DNA from: Anarhynchus alexandrinus
Taxonomy: Eukaryota; Chordata; Aves; Charadriiformes; Charadriidae
Reading direction: 5' to 3'
DNA: 64,000 bases
Assembly (NCBI GenBank): GCA_008711295.1
Contig: VUYV01000073.1
Coordinates: 2,115,040-2,179,039, forward strand
Position numbers and translations under genes: made by a program. Of the stretch, positions 1 through 18,414 are shown one piece after another. Position 1 is the first letter of the stretch, and every line of letters begins with the position of its first letter. The notes under the pieces were generated by a model, which worked only from the letters and a program-made list of their open reading frames with translations, did no database searches and was not told where the DNA came from.

Positions 1-2975
1 AAAAAAAAAAAAAAAGAAAAAAGCACATAATGACTGCATCTGGACTTGATAATTTAACTTATATGAGAAATTTCTGTATGGATGCCTGTGGTGACTATAA
101 ATGTTAAATATCCTTGGTCGTAGATGTCATAAAATGTTGAAGCAGTTTTGTGTTTCAGTGGCAAGTCTGATAAATGCAGTGTGACATTTTTTTATGTGAA
201 GAGAAGGATCTAATTGCTGTGTCTAATACATTTTGCATTGCTTGATTTATTTTTCATTCCTCAGCCCCTTGATCAGGAGAACTGGGATTTCCTGAAATAA
301 CACATTTGCACAATGAGCTAATGCATATGCGAGCATCTGACTTGTTGTGGGAGAACCAGAACCTTCATCAGCCTGAGACCTTGAGTAATTGGATCTCATG
401 AAGTGGCCAGCTCTGTGCCACAGAGTCCATTACGAGCTGCTTCTGTCCATTCTGTAGCTAAAGACGCTGGCTGTCAAGTACCAGCGTGTATCCATTATCA
501 GTGTTCTCTCTGGCGCTTAGAGCATGCTTGTCTGAGGTGAGCGTGATTTCCAAAAGTATACATTCGATTACTGAAGTCTCACAGACTGTGCCTAATTAAG
601 AAACGTAACTGGAGTGATTGATGTCTGTGACCAAAGCAAAAGAGTAAGAGGAATATCTGGATTATTTTGATTTCTGTCTGTGCCTGTGGATTCCCTGGCT
701 AAGAAGATATTAAAAATGAAGAATACTGTTACCCATTGCTCTGCTGCAGTGCTGCCCTTGGGGGAAGCTAGCTTCTTAAAATAAATGTTGCGTGTCAGTA
801 GTCTGGTGGGGAGACCAAAACTAGGAATGTGGTAGGATCAACTAAATGTTGAATAAGGGTGATAGCCTAATTGGAAATGTTACAGATTTGAACTAGGACA
901 GCAAAGTAGTTTTGCTTTAACAGGAGCTGAAGATGTGTGCTGTTGACATGAGGATAGCATTTGATTGATTCACTTAGAAGAAATCTCAGGCATGGCTCAG
1001 GTTTGAATGCATATATTGAATGGTGACATTGCAAACTGAAACTTGAGCTTAAGGTTCCATTTCAAGCCAGGAAAACTGCTACTCTGATTTCAGCCTATTG
1101 AGTCACCTTCCTACATGTTTTGCCAAAGTTTCCTTCAGCTAAATGAGAGAAGCCAGGAACTGTGATGAGAGATTGCTAGTTTAAAAATCAAGTCCCCCCT
1201 CAAAAAAAGAAGAAAATCCTTCAGGGGAAACAATCAGCACCTTCATAGTTGATAAGCAGTTATTAAAATGAAGAAAATAATTGTTTGCCTTGTTACCTTT
1301 TCAAGTTGAACTGCTGTTTCCCTTGTACATAATTTCTAGGTAATTACAGGTCAGGATGAAGTAATTAGATGACAGAACTTTGAAAAAGAATAACTTGCCT
1401 TTTTATCATGAATTAAAGGAAGTAAGAAGAAGACATCACTCCTTGGAAATGAATGTTTGGCTTCGTAATCCATTAGCATGACAGATCATATTCCAGATGT
1501 CAAACTTGAATTCTGAATTGCCTCCTTCATGTTTCATCCACTCTTCATTGGGTGTGAAAGCAGCTGAAACATGAAATTTTGGTTCCCCAAATCATACCAA
1601 AAATTCTGGAAGATGACTGGCGTGAATGCTGTCATCTTAATGCAATTATTTCAGGAACATATGTACTCAACTTTATGCTTTTAGTACATAGAGCTCTAGC
1701 TAAAACAAAAAAAAAAAAAAGTATCTGTGGATTTCATTATATTCAAGTGTATTTAACTGAGTTTCCTGTGCCTTTAGTGGTCATGGTGAGCCAGTAGCAA
1801 TATTTGTCATTCTTTATTTTAGCCTTGAACCTGAAGGAAGAGAAGGGGGCATATAACACAGTCTTGCGTAACTGGTCGGGATTCATAGTCATCTTGAACT
1901 TGAAGTGTCATTTATGAAGTACTAATTCGTTTCAGTGTGTTAGCAGTGTGGCTTTTTCTTGCTACTACTGTAGATTCAGCAAGCATAGTTTTCACTTTCA
2001 CCACCTCTGCCTGGTGTTAGCTAGCTCCTTGCCTTCAGAGGTGACTCTAACCAGTAGGAAATGCTGAGCACAGGGGATAAAGTGAAATTAAAAAGAAGCT
2101 GAGGCTAGGCCACAGTGTTGTATGTTTGATCATATTAAATATATTCCTTTTGTTACCTCATAAAAGAAATTATTGCCTGACGTACAATGTCTGATTTGAA
2201 CTTCAGCACCTATAAGATGGATGCAAGTCTTTATTTAAAATATTTAATGACTCCTAAAATATATGATTCAAATTCTCACTTCAGTTTTATAGTCTTAAAG
2301 AAGCTCACTTAGATTAGGTTTTAATGAGTGCATTTTCAGATTTTAAATTTTTATATATAAAATAAATTGTTAATTAAAATGCATGTCATTGTTGAAAAAG
2401 ACAATTTGGGCCTCCACATTGAAGAACACATAAAAAAACCCTGTCCTGTGTTTGACACCAGTGAAATGCACATTTTAATTCAGTTGTCAACTGCAGAGAG
2501 AATAGTCAGAGCTAATTGGAAGTAAAGGAAGTTAAGAAACTGGACTTGAAAAGTCAGGAAGGTTTTCTGGAATCAAAATTAGGTTGGAGAACGAGATCTG
2601 CTAACTGTGAACTTTGTTTAACTGGGCTAGAGTTTTACAGGGCTTTACAGTCACATGTCTGCAATATAGGTGTTGTTCAAAAGTTGTCTGTTTTGCTCTA
2701 CCTTAATATTTCATGGCTTCTTTCAAGTGCTGAGATGCTATAAAAACTGTTTTGAACAGAATATGTTTGTTCATCAGATGTATTTGTGGATTTATTAAGC
2801 AAAACTATAAATGTCAGAAGTAACTTCGTGCATTTAAACAACTTTTCTTACTCTCCTAGATTGTTTAAAAAAAAAAGGCACAATAATTCAATTTGGCACT
2901 CAGATTTTCATTTTAAGTCAGTCATAAATATTTGCAAGCTTACATTTCACAGTGAAGTAGTTTTGTCTAAAGGCT

Positions 2976-3018
2976 GTCACTGTACGTTAATAAGTTTTAT
3001 GTCACTGTACGTTAATAA
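2976..3018. repeat. short direct duplication, 25-bp period
   Basis: The 18-base word GTCACTGTACGTTAATAA occurs at 2976-2993 and again, identical, at 3001-3018. The arrangement looks like a simple slippage or microhomology duplication in AKIRIN2 intron 1. No function is evident. Confidence 0.85.
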
Positions 3019-3826
3019 AAATGTCTACTTGGTCTTTGCTGCTGCAAACATGTGCCTGCTTAATTTGAAGCATTACTAGTCTGATCATTTGTGTGAGAAG
3101 TTGTTGAACAATTCGATGCTATGTTAAACTTGTGTTTTTTGACTATTAATCTCCATTTTACAAATGGTGGAGATCGGAAAGTATGAGATGAGTCATTCTC
3201 ACAGTCATCTTGCCTGCTAGCAGCTCGGTACTGAGTAGAGCTTGTAGTCCAGTTCTCTGTGCTGAGCAACAGTTCCTTAAATCTCTTAAGTTAGACTAAA
3301 TAGAGGAATACTGTTTACATAACCAGGTTATGTACATGCTCAACAAGTGTTTAGTCAGGACTTAAAATTTAAGGCTTTTTTGTCTTTGTGGCTGTTTGCA
3401 GTTTAGACAGTGTATTGTCATGTTTAGATAGTCCCCTCCTCCATCCCACTTTGCTTAGTTTTATACCTTTGCCTGAAGTTGTAGTAATGCAAACTGTCAA
3501 AGATGGTTTTGTCAGGACAGGGACCTCCCAATGCATTTGTCAGTGGTATTTTTTGATATTTTTGATTTTCAGAGCAAGATTTTCAGATGGTAAGTTAAAA
3601 AGTGTTTCCAAGTTAGAAATAGATGAAATTACTGTAATATCATTGAGACTTCTGTGTCCACAATTCAATATAATTTGGAATAGAATCATGTTTCCTTGGT
3701 GCAGAGATCTTAATTTTCTATCCCAGGAGTTACTGTTTTCCCAAAGTCAATACCTGATTTTTCCCCTTCCCTTCCCTGTGATCTGTTCCTCCCCATCCCT
3801 CTCCCTATGTTGCATTTGCTCCTTCT

Positions 3827-3856
3827 ATTCTGGCTGGTTGTTTAACCAGCCAGAAT
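3827..3856. repeat. perfect 13-bp inverted repeat (hairpin)
   Basis: The left arm ATTCTGGCTGGTT (3827-3839) is the exact reverse complement of the right arm AACCAGCCAGAAT (3844-3856), with a four-base loop GTTT. It lies in AKIRIN2 intron 1 and would fold in the pre-mRNA. The stem is shorter than that of a typical microRNA precursor, so no RNA gene is called. Confidence 0.85.
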
Positions 3857-6221
3857 TTTTCCCTATGTAGTTTTCAGGGGTTGTTAGGGCAGGAGAAAAC
3901 CTGGCTGATGATTGTTGTTTTAACTCCCGGAGTTTTATCCATTAACCAGAGTCTGTTTAGGTTGTTTCCCCCCACTCTCCCCACCCTTTAATGATTTTGG
4001 TGATTAATGTGGTTTGAGAATGTTTCTGCAAAAAGATAATATAAAGGAGAGCTGTAGAGAAGATTTTTATCAAAGTTGTTATACCTGAAATTTGGCTGAT
4101 GTTTTTGCAGCTCATGCGGAATTTGGGAAGTATGGCCAAGATGATGTAGTTGTAGTGAAGGATGCACGTGATCTATTACATTCCTCAATTAATGTAAATA
4201 CAGTGAATGTTTGCAGTCACGTTTCTCATAGTGTAGACATGCTTGAGGACAGATGTTATCTAATGAGCTAATTTGATTCCCACTCAAAATTACGCAGTAT
4301 CGCTTTAGCTAGAACAGCACTTGATTCTGAGGAAAAGTATTGTTTTACCACCGTAATGCTTTTGAGTAAAAATGTTGCAGGGCCATTGTCAGACTGATGC
4401 AGCATGTATGTACGTGACAAATTCTACTTGGGATTCTGTTTAATTTTGGAAGCCTGACTGCATCTTGGTTGAACCTGATTTATGTATTTCTGTACCACGC
4501 TGGAGTGTAGTATGCATCTTGTCTTACAAAAATGTATGAATCCTCCAGCCACCCTTGAGTAATTTTTCCCCCCACTTTCTCATAGTTTCCTTCTCTTCAT
4601 TTCCCTACTGTGGTGCTTTACTATGTCTTCTGCATTTGCTGCTTCTTTGAACCACGTTATTGGTCCCCCTTGAGGGAGCTGAAAATTGTACAAGCACTGT
4701 GGGCATGGGACTGCAAAGGTATAAACTGCAAAGCCTTCATCAATGGACAAAATCCAAACAAGAAGCTCCTTTGTTGAAAGTGCTGGTATTGCTGTTGACT
4801 GGAAACACTTTCCTCTCTTTTTGTGAGTTGGAAGCTCTCAGATTGACTTACAGAATTGAAGAACCACTGCAATAGTTAAAACTCTGACCTAGGAATTGGC
4901 AAATGTTTGCTTCTGCTTGGTCTAGCATAAGCTTCAGCCACTGACTGAATAAGCTGGTAGCTGAAGTTACTCGCTTCACATGGTTGCTTACTCGAAAATG
5001 TTCAAATAAGGAACCTCAATAGCATACTGTTCACAAATCTGAAAGTTAGTTGAGAAGTTTTCATGGTATTGCATTGGCAAAATGCTGAGCAGAAGTAGGA
5101 AGGCACTGAGTGAGTGGAGTCCTTTGCAACGTTGATTTGTATGTATCTGAGTTTTGGAAAGCTGTCTTTGCCAAAAGTCTAGAAACCTCGGTGGAAGCTG
5201 ATACTGTGGGGAAATTTTTTAAAATGCATTTGAAAGTAAGAATTCTCTCAAAGAGGGAGTCTTTGGAAGACTTTTTCACTTTCAGTGAAAGTATCCTGTA
5301 AAAAAATAGAAAATGGCTTTTTTTTCTTTAATATTTTACATTTTCAGAGGATATGCACTGATGTATCTGGGAGCCTTTTGGTACATGAAATTTCAGAGAG
5401 AAGGCACATGGGATTGATAATTCTCTTGCAAGGATTACATTTTTCTTTGTAATTCTACAATGGAGATGAGATTATTAAAAGCACTTGCTGTATTTTATTC
5501 TGCGCAATCAAATTCTGAACTACATATTGCCATACTCTTTAAAAGAGACTATTGATTCCTCCATTGTGTTTATTTGGCTAGATCTGAGGCTGTCAAAATT
5601 GTTGTGGAAGGCGCTTGTATTTTGTCATCCTGTTTCCAGTTCTTTGAGATTTTAAGCAGTAGTTGCTTTATGCGTATTCTTTCTAAACTGTGTTTTCCTC
5701 TCCACTTTGCTGCCTATGTGCCAGTAACTATACAGAGAGGAATGGTGTTTCATGTATATGTTTTATTCTAGAGTCTTTTGTTACTGTTTACTGTATGAAT
5801 GATAACACTGTCTGGGGGAGAATGAGGATTGCAAATTAAATGTATGAAAGGAAGATTATGAACACCGGGAGAAGTACTGTAGCCTGATTTTTATACATGT
5901 ATATTCCATGGTTGGTAGTTCCTAAATTTTGACCTCACACTGTTTATTTTTTTTAGCAGTACTCTGGCACCAATACCTGACCTTAACTAACAATATTTTT
6001 TTCTAGTGTTCTCCTGGTGAAAACAGACTGAAGTTACCTTTCTTTTAGTTAGTTTCATTGTATGTGTCTTAGGTAAATCATGGTGGTTTTTGTAGACCAT
6101 GTTTTAAGAGTCTAGCTTTTATCATCTGTTAATTATCTACAGTGTTTGGGTGGAAATAAAGTTAAGTGAATTACTGAAACATAATTATTTTAGGCTTAAT
6201 TTCCTTACTGTTTTCTTTTAG

Positions 6222-11310
<5,089 letters not shown>

Positions 11311-12035
11311 ATCACACTTTCTGCATATGTGGGCTGCCCTATACACCCTGTTTTATTGTTGCAAGCTGTCCCAGTAAAGACTTGCAGCAATGCCATATTT
11401 TCCCCCCCTGTGAACACAGGTTATTTCAAGCTTTTGTCAGTGGCAACCACTCTTATGCAGCAACTGGTTTTGGAGTGCTCCCTGATGTCAGTACCACCTG
11501 GATGTGGACCTTTGCTACCTGTAATAATACCAGTGGCCTCATTTGCTGTATCATTACAATTTGGCTTCTTATGTTAATAAGTTTGAAAAAGTAAAGGATT
11601 AAAGCTGGTGTTCTAGAAGTTGCCCTTCACTGGTTGTGTAAATAAAAATGTAGAATGACACTTCTGACTGAAGTTAGTGTGGTTTTCATAACTGTGCACT
11701 ACAACAAAGCTGTAATCACAGTTAAGTTAGAATGTAATCCCAGGACAATTTTAAGCAAATAGCCCACAGTACTGCCTGTGAAATAGTGAAGGAGGGCATT
11801 TCTGTATTCCATGACTTTTTTGGGGGTTAAGAATGGGTTTATATGATTTCTCATTTTTGTAGTTTTTATTTATTCTATCAGTCTTTAACAAATGTTTATT
11901 GCTGCAATTTTTCAGTGTATCATTGTTTTACTGCCCTTGTAGTACTGGAATTTAGTTGGAAGAATAAAACATTTACTTCTAATCTGTTTGTTTTTAATAT
12001 GCAGGTGAAACTTTTGCTGTGTATGAATAAACTTA
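11311..12035 (+). other. AKIRIN2: AKIRIN2 3' UTR (extent inferred)
   Basis: This is AT-rich sequence after the AKIRIN2 stop codon. The UTR is taken to run at least to the first AATAAA (11641) and possibly to the last of a cluster (12026). The right end is an inference from the signals; no transcript evidence is available. The short open frames inside it match nothing I know. Confidence 0.55.
11641..12031 (+). terminator. AKIRIN2: AKIRIN2 polyadenylation signal candidates
   Basis: Three canonical AATAAA hexamers on the sense strand, at 11641-11646, 11963-11968 and 12026-12031, lie 330 to 720 bases past the stop codon. Each is followed by T/G-rich sequence. Which one is used cannot be decided from sequence alone; alternative polyadenylation is possible. 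Confidence 0.5.
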
Positions 12036-13214
12036 AATCTGAGTCTTCAAATGAAAACTTCATTTACTAGCAATAGTGGGTGGGTCAGAATTTTAGATCA
12101 GGAGAAGGAGGTGGATGAAAATCTCAGGTAGTTCTTCAGAGGCGAAGAAATCTTCCTTAGATTGGCTGTATTGGTACCTGTTGTGGAAGCATGTTTATCA
12201 CAAAACTGACAAGAAACTGTTGAGCTGACTCAAACAGCTGTGCTCTTGTTACTTTAAATTTAAATGACGGATCAAAAGAAATCTGTTCATAAGATAGAGC
12301 AGATGCTTGCACCACAAGCTGGAATTATGTAGGTATTGGAAGAGCTAAAGGTGTGTAATCTTTGTGCTCAGGGTCAAGGAGTTTGTTGTTGGATGCATTC
12401 AGCTGTTTCCAGACCGCTGTATCAGTGCTGGCTGCTGCTGGCTGTGCAGTTCTGAGTCTCGGTGTGGATTACTGAAAAGCTACTACCATGGCAAGTCCAG
12501 ATCTGTGTGCTGTGGGGTAGAATAGAAGTATTGCTAAGCAAGTGACTCGGGTTGTCTGTTTTGGGGACTTTAGAATAGTTTCAAAGTAATCCTTTGATTA
12601 TAAACTGTTGTCTTCTCTTAACTATCAGCTTCTGGTTAAGTGGAAGTCTGTTGTGTAATAGATCTTTGTACCATTTCAAATTAATGGAAGAGTTTTAGTT
12701 GAAATGTAATTGAAACTTCAGCTGGTAGATACACGTGTTAATTGGCTCATGCTGATGCTTAAGATTTCAGAGAAGCCATGTGATGAGCTCTAGTTCTTAG
12801 TGAACTTTTATTCACTTAGTGAGATTACAGGTTCAGAATTAGGTACATTGCCACAGTATACAAGTATTTTCTGCTCATTTTCCTGAAGCTTATCTTACCC
12901 AAATATTTAGATTCTTTTTGCTGTATTTTCAGAATCTCAGAAATGGGAAATCTCTAGTAGACTCCCCTCTGGGGTCTTCTGTTTACTGAAGATAAAAACA
13001 AAACTATCAAGGGCTGTAATTTCTGTTGATCACCTCAGGGTTCTCTGTCCCTCTCCTGCCTGGCCCCTTATTTTTTTGACCTCCTTTTACTGTTAATTTG
13101 CCCAGGGTAGGAAAACCACTGCTTCTAGGTGGACCAGTACCCAAATTCCAGCATCCTGATACATTTCCCGTATCTCCTATGTTGTAGAAGATCCTTGTTC
13201 TGACTTGATAGAAA

Positions 13215-13228
13215 TGTGTGTGTGTGTG
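13215..13228. repeat. (TG)7 microsatellite
   Basis: Seven TG units followed by CGCC. A short simple repeat in intergenic DNA. Confidence 0.8.
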
Positions 13229-13922
13229 CGCCTAACTGATAATTTGAGATAGGAGTAGAATTAAGATACCAGCCATTGTGATCCTCTCTGCATCTCAGCT
13301 TATCTTTTCCTTTGGGATATTAAGAGTTATTATAAATAAGAAGTGATGTCATGTTAGCACCCAGCAACTCCTGTGCTGCTCCAAATTAATGCATAATAAG
13401 CAGTCTTGTGGCAGATTAAATATAATGCCACCATGGGTGCTTATGCATCACAGCTATGGTATGCCTAATTTGTGCCCATTTTGAAAACGAGGTTGCATTC
13501 TTTGAAGTTTTTCATTTTTCAACTTGCTCCTTGTTCTGTCTTGGACTTCAGACTGGCTCCTTTTCCTAATCTCAGTGCCAATATCTGATGTGATGAATTT
13601 CACATGAAAGGCTTGTTCTAACAGGTGATTTATTCTTTAGCAGGAAAATGGCTGGCTGCTTGATTACAGTTGAAAAAAAGAGAAAAATTGGAGTGGTGTG
13701 AGGAGTAGGCTGGTGCTTAAAAACAAACCTGCTTTGGAAAGCCTTTTCAAAGGCTTTTGAGTCAAGTAGAAGTGGGTAAGATTCAATAACTACTGAATTC
13801 TTGGCACTACCTTTTGTGGTGGCCACATTTAGAATGTTTCTGCAATTTGTATGTCACTGCAGTCTATCCAAAAGCAAGCCAAGCTGAGGACAGTTAATTG
13901 CAACTCAACAGAGGGAAACCAA

Positions 13923-14364
13923 GAGCCATGAGGATGATCTGAGGGCTGGAGCACCTCTCCTATGAGGAGAGGCTGAGAGAGTTGGGGCTGTTCAGCCTGG
14001 AGAAGAGAAGGCTCCGGGGAGATCTTACTGCAGCCTTCCAGTACCTAAAGGGGGCCTACAGGAGAGCTGGGGAAGGACTTTTTACTGGGGCATGTAGTGA
14101 TAGGACGAGGGGGAATGGATTTAAACTGGAAGAGGGCAGGTTTAGATNGGAAGAAGTTTTTCACTTTTAAGGGTGGTAAGGCACTGGAACAGGTTGCCCA
14201 GAGAGGTTGTTGAGGCCCCAACCCTGGAGGTGTTCAAGGCCAGGCTGGATGTGGCCTTGGGCAGCCTGGTCTAGTGGGAGGTGTCCCTGCCTATGGCAGG
14301 GGGGTTGGAACTCGATGATCTTCAAGGTCCTTTCCAACCTAAACCATTCTATGATTCTATGATC
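13923..14364 (+). mobile_element. CR1 LINE, 5'-truncated 3' end
   Basis: A 5'-truncated chicken-repeat-1 type non-LTR retrotransposon in + orientation. It starts near GATGATCTGAGGGCTGGAGC, passes through GGGGCTGTTCAGCCTGGAG, and ends with the diagnostic tail CCATTCTATGATTCTATGAT. It retains the C-terminal end of the reverse-transcriptase [16 protein letters not shown] is readable. Compared with the copy at 46.8 kb it lacks about ten bases and has a single N at 14148, so the frame breaks there; this may be an assembly gap rather than a real deletion. Not autonomous. Confidence 0.95.
14148..14148. other. ambiguous base N inside CR1
   Basis: The single N replaces about ten bases that are present in the related CR1 copy at 46.8 kb (GATTAAACCTTAGGAAG there; GATNGGAAG here). 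It probably represents a collapsed or minimal assembly gap. Confidence 0.7.
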
Positions 14365-17300
14365 TTGGTTAACCTGTTTTTTAAGGTAGTGATGTGTAAA
14401 TCCTTTTCAAGCAGGTCTCAGTTACTGAAAGCAGCATGTACATCCTGACTGTGTGTTGGTTTTTGTGTCTAGATATGAAAGCGTATAGCCGTAAGATCAT
14501 TCAGCATTTTTCAAGGTCAAAAAGGAAGGAGATTCAAGCAATCTTGTGTGGTGATGCTTGACAACTGCGTGTGTACTCTTGAACAGCAAGACCATTATCA
14601 GATTCTGGTTAGAAATTATTTTGTGAAAGCTCTCCTCATTCCTGAGTTGGGAATTGGGAAGGATTTAGCTCTATGATTCCACAGTGGTGAGGAAAAAAAC
14701 AAGACTGGTAAAGTATTAAGAGTTTGTGCTCTGCTTGTGAACCAGTGCTCGTGACCTTTGTATTGGAAGATGAAAAATGCAAGGATGAATGTTTGGCTTT
14801 TATAAGCACCTGGCGTATTCTTTTATTTTACTGCTGTTCTAGACTCCAAGATAAAAGAAAAATTACCAAGTTTGTTTGAAACCAGTAGTGCAGAAGTGTA
14901 AAGAGGTGTCAAAGAACAGCATCTGTAACAGGAGAAAAATAGTAAGCTATTCAAACAAGAGTTAACTTACTTTCAGCTGATTTTTGGCAGTAGTTTTGTT
15001 GAAAGATGTGCTATTCAAGAATGTAATACAGTTACCAGGTCAGAGGTGAGGCTTTACGTTGTTACAGTTTCAGAGCTAGTACCACAATACAAACATTGGC
15101 ATTGGTTTTCTAGGTTTTGGGTTTTCTTTGGCTTATTTATTTTTAGTGAACATTGCAGACAGAGGTTTCCTGGAGTACCTGCAGAACATGTTATTACTAT
15201 GCAGACAGTTGTAGAAACTAACATTTAAAAATCATGTATTTGCAATTGAAATCTCCTGTGTGCTAAGGTATGTGAGGGTGTTTGGAATATTTACAAGAAA
15301 AAGTAGTAAAATAAATTATATGAGAGGGTCCAAATGTGAAATTCATACTACATAGTGAGATTATCTGCAAACAGAAGGTCTGGTGTTATTAGACCCATAG
15401 CACCAGAATTCCAATAAAGGACGAAAAGCACAAGGTGTTTTTTTCATAGCTGGAGTGTCTCTGCTGTTACTGATGTTGGTTCAGAATTCAGGGATGTTAA
15501 GCTCTTCCCAGGCAGCTTGGGCTCTGACTACAAAGTCCACCTTGTGAAGAAAGGCAAACCGAATGAAATTTATGACCCCTTTTTTTTTTTAGTTTGTGTT
15601 TTTAACTGTCCAACCTTCTTACCCTCCTTGCTGAAGAAAATGAAATTACGCAGTACTTCCTACGTAATTTAAGTATTTTCCTTTTATACATCTTGCAGTC
15701 TGAAGTGCCAAGTACCGAATTAAAGATTTCATCCTGAGAAAATGTATATAGCATAGCAAATGTGACTTTAAGCTTCAAAATTTTTGTTATTAGTTAAAGG
15801 GAAGAAACAGCCATTAACTATTAATTTTTCTGGTTTAATGTCATGTTGCCTGCACATTTGGGGATTAAAAGCCACACACCATTGGGGCTTGCTTCTCTTT
15901 ATTTCCAAATATTTTACCCTCCAAAGGTGTGAAAGCTAGATGGCATGGGCTTGTCTTGCATTGAGTGAGGTTAGGGGAGGGGAGGCTGCAGGCAGGTGGC
16001 AGGGGACAGCTGTGTGGAGCACTTGGCTCCACATCCTCTCGCAGATCAGCGAGACATTTGGCTGTTTTGCTGCTCCCTTCCATTTGTCAAGTGTAGCAGC
16101 AAGATAAATAGGTGAGGTTCAGGAGAGTGGAGGGCTATTCAGCGTTCCTACTGAAATGTCTCACTTTCCTTTCTGCTGCTGGAAATCCTCGTGTACAAAG
16201 ACCAATATAGGTGCCCTAGCTTGGTCTCTGGACTGAAGAACAGTTGGGTTTGTTTACCCCCAGTCTTGATGGATGAGAGAATCTTTTGCAACTGTTCCAC
16301 TGAATTCTTGCTCTGAGTTTTCATCATTATGTTTCCCAAGTTCTATGTTTAGGCAGTATAAAGGCCAATAAATGACTTGTCCTCCTCAGCCTCTTAATTT
16401 GCCTGGCAACATATAGAACTGGGCCCTCCCTGAAGTGCAGCAGGAAGCGTTACTGTGTCTGCAATTACAGCAATTGGAAAATACATGACTCCTACCCTCT
16501 CTGAGGGTATTTAAAACAAACCTAACCTATCTTACATACATTCCTGGGTAATCAGCCTGGTAAAGTTGTAGGTTCTTGTAATAGGACTTCCCCCTTCCTA
16601 GCACAGATCTGGTTTATGCAAGTGATTCAATCTTCAGAGCTGCAGGCTATCATTTTCAGTTGTTTTGAGTAGGCTGAAGTGCCAGTGTAACCAAGTGGGA
16701 GCATCTGGATTCTAGTGACAGCTGAATGCATGCACGCACGAAGAGCAGCACTTAAATGCCTCAAATAGAAGGAAAGTGAAGTCTGTAATCCTCTCAGTCA
16801 ACTGAGGAAGTCTGGGAGTTTTTTGGAGGTAAATACAGTCTTTCACAATAAACCAAGTAATCACCGTTCAACTTTTAAGTAGGCTGGGAGGGACAAAGTC
16901 TAAACACTTTTCTCTAACTGCAGCCCTTTCCTAGGTGATAAGACTGACCTGAAGTCTCCACCCATACTGTTGAAATGCATGTGTGGTGGCCCTTGAGACA
17001 GTTTATCAATGCATGGCAGACATACGTGTTGTTCGGGAGGGAACCACAGCTTTTCCCCTTTGGTTTCTAAGGCTTTTTCTGTGGTTGAAAGACGCGGGAC
17101 ACTGACATCAGCATAAACACATTTACTCCCCCAACCAAGTCTCAGGGGAAGTTGAAGCTCAATGCAGTAAGATCTGCAGTGCAGCTTTTGAGTGCCAAAG
17201 ACAAGACTGGGCTGGTTAGGACATACCCATGTTACTCTGATACCTGCAATCAGGTGGAGGTTTTTCTTAACAACCTCAGCAATGGCTGTGTTTTTTCCAG

Positions 17301-18414
17301 CTTTTTGGCACTGTACTTTATTTGTGGCTTTTGTTACAGTATGGTGCACTGATCTGTGACTGACTCTAGGCAGAGAATAGCAGTTCTTTGGTCTATCCTG
17401 ACCAAATAGGAAGCAGCTGTGAGCCATTCCAGTCCTGTTTCTACACAGGGGACAGCACTGGTAACCTGCGCTTAGGTGTAGGCACTGCTCTGTGCTGGGA
17501 GAAGCTGGGATAGTGTGTCCTGGGCTTGCTTACTGCACAGGGCCAACTGGCCAAGAAGGTTCTTTGAAGATCTGTCAGATAAGCAGTGCTTTAACACTCA
17601 GCCAATAGTTGTTATTTTCACACAGTTGTTTCCTTTGCTTGTGTGTACAGCACAAATCCTCAGCAAAGAGAAAAGTTAGTGTGTGCTTTAGGTGTGGATT
17701 TTGCTACCTTCCCCCAATGTGCATGAGTGCCGTGTTCTCATTTAGTCTATGCTGACACAAGTTCCCCTGACAGCTAAAGTCAGCTAGTTCTAATCAACTT
17801 CACTAGAAAAAGGGAATGATTTAAACTGTTTGCTTTTGCTCTTCTCAAAGAGCAAAAATTTGTATCTTCAAAATTATTCTGTCCCTTGCTCTTCCTCCTG
17901 AAGAAGTTTTTAAGGGAGTTAAGACCAGTTATGGTTTGAAGAGCATGCAGCAGAGGCTAAACGTGGAAGCTTGCTGTCTTTTTTAGCATACTGGTTTTAT
18001 TTATTTTTAAATCTGTAGTTTAGGGATCTGGAAGGCATTTTATAATGATGACTCAAATTCTATCAGCTTATAAGCAAGTTAATAATACTGCTGCATCACT
18101 TCTGTAGCTTACACAGCCAGTGTTGTCCTTTTGGCTTGCTAGCCTGAAATATATCAGTATAGTGTTAAATATCACACATCAAAGAAGATTAAAACTGGCA
18201 CAACAATACAGTATTTGGAACATGAGCATTAACAGAGCAGTACATTGCACAGGGAGGCTGAGTATTAAAAAACAACATTGCTATTCAAGTCCATCCAGGC
18301 ACTCAGAATGTATCTCACAACATTCAGTCATCGTTGACTTTGACTCAGTATGCAAAGTTAGCCAGGACTAGTTTAGTGGGAACGCAGCCATTGCACAATG
18401 TTACAAAGAACAGG

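Larger units (their letters stand above)
1..6221 (+). other. AKIRIN2: AKIRIN2 intron 1 (3' part)
   Basis: This stretch lies between the left edge and the acceptor of AKIRIN2 exon 2 (TTTTCTTTTAG ending at 6221). It is AT-rich and T-rich on the + strand, as expected of an intron on its sense strand. The open frames in it are short and match no family I know. I see no CR1 copy, no tRNA and no CpG island, so AKIRIN2 exon 1 and its promoter must lie to the left of the window. The only structured elements are a 25-bp-period duplication at 2976-3018 and a 13-bp hairpin at 3827-3856. Confidence 0.75.
12036..18414. other. AKIRIN2-ORC3 convergent intergenic region
   Basis: About 6.4 kb lies between two convergent genes. 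It holds one CR1 element (13923-14364), a (TG)7 microsatellite at 13215-13228 and otherwise AT-rich unique sequence. A 175-codon open frame on the minus strand (17427-16900) matches no family I recognise. No promoter-like CpG cluster and no RNA gene is visible. Confidence 0.7.

Noticed and set aside
13982..14170. 62-codon plus-strand open frame at 14 kb
   Set aside because: It is the same CR1 polymerase segment, broken by the N at 14148.
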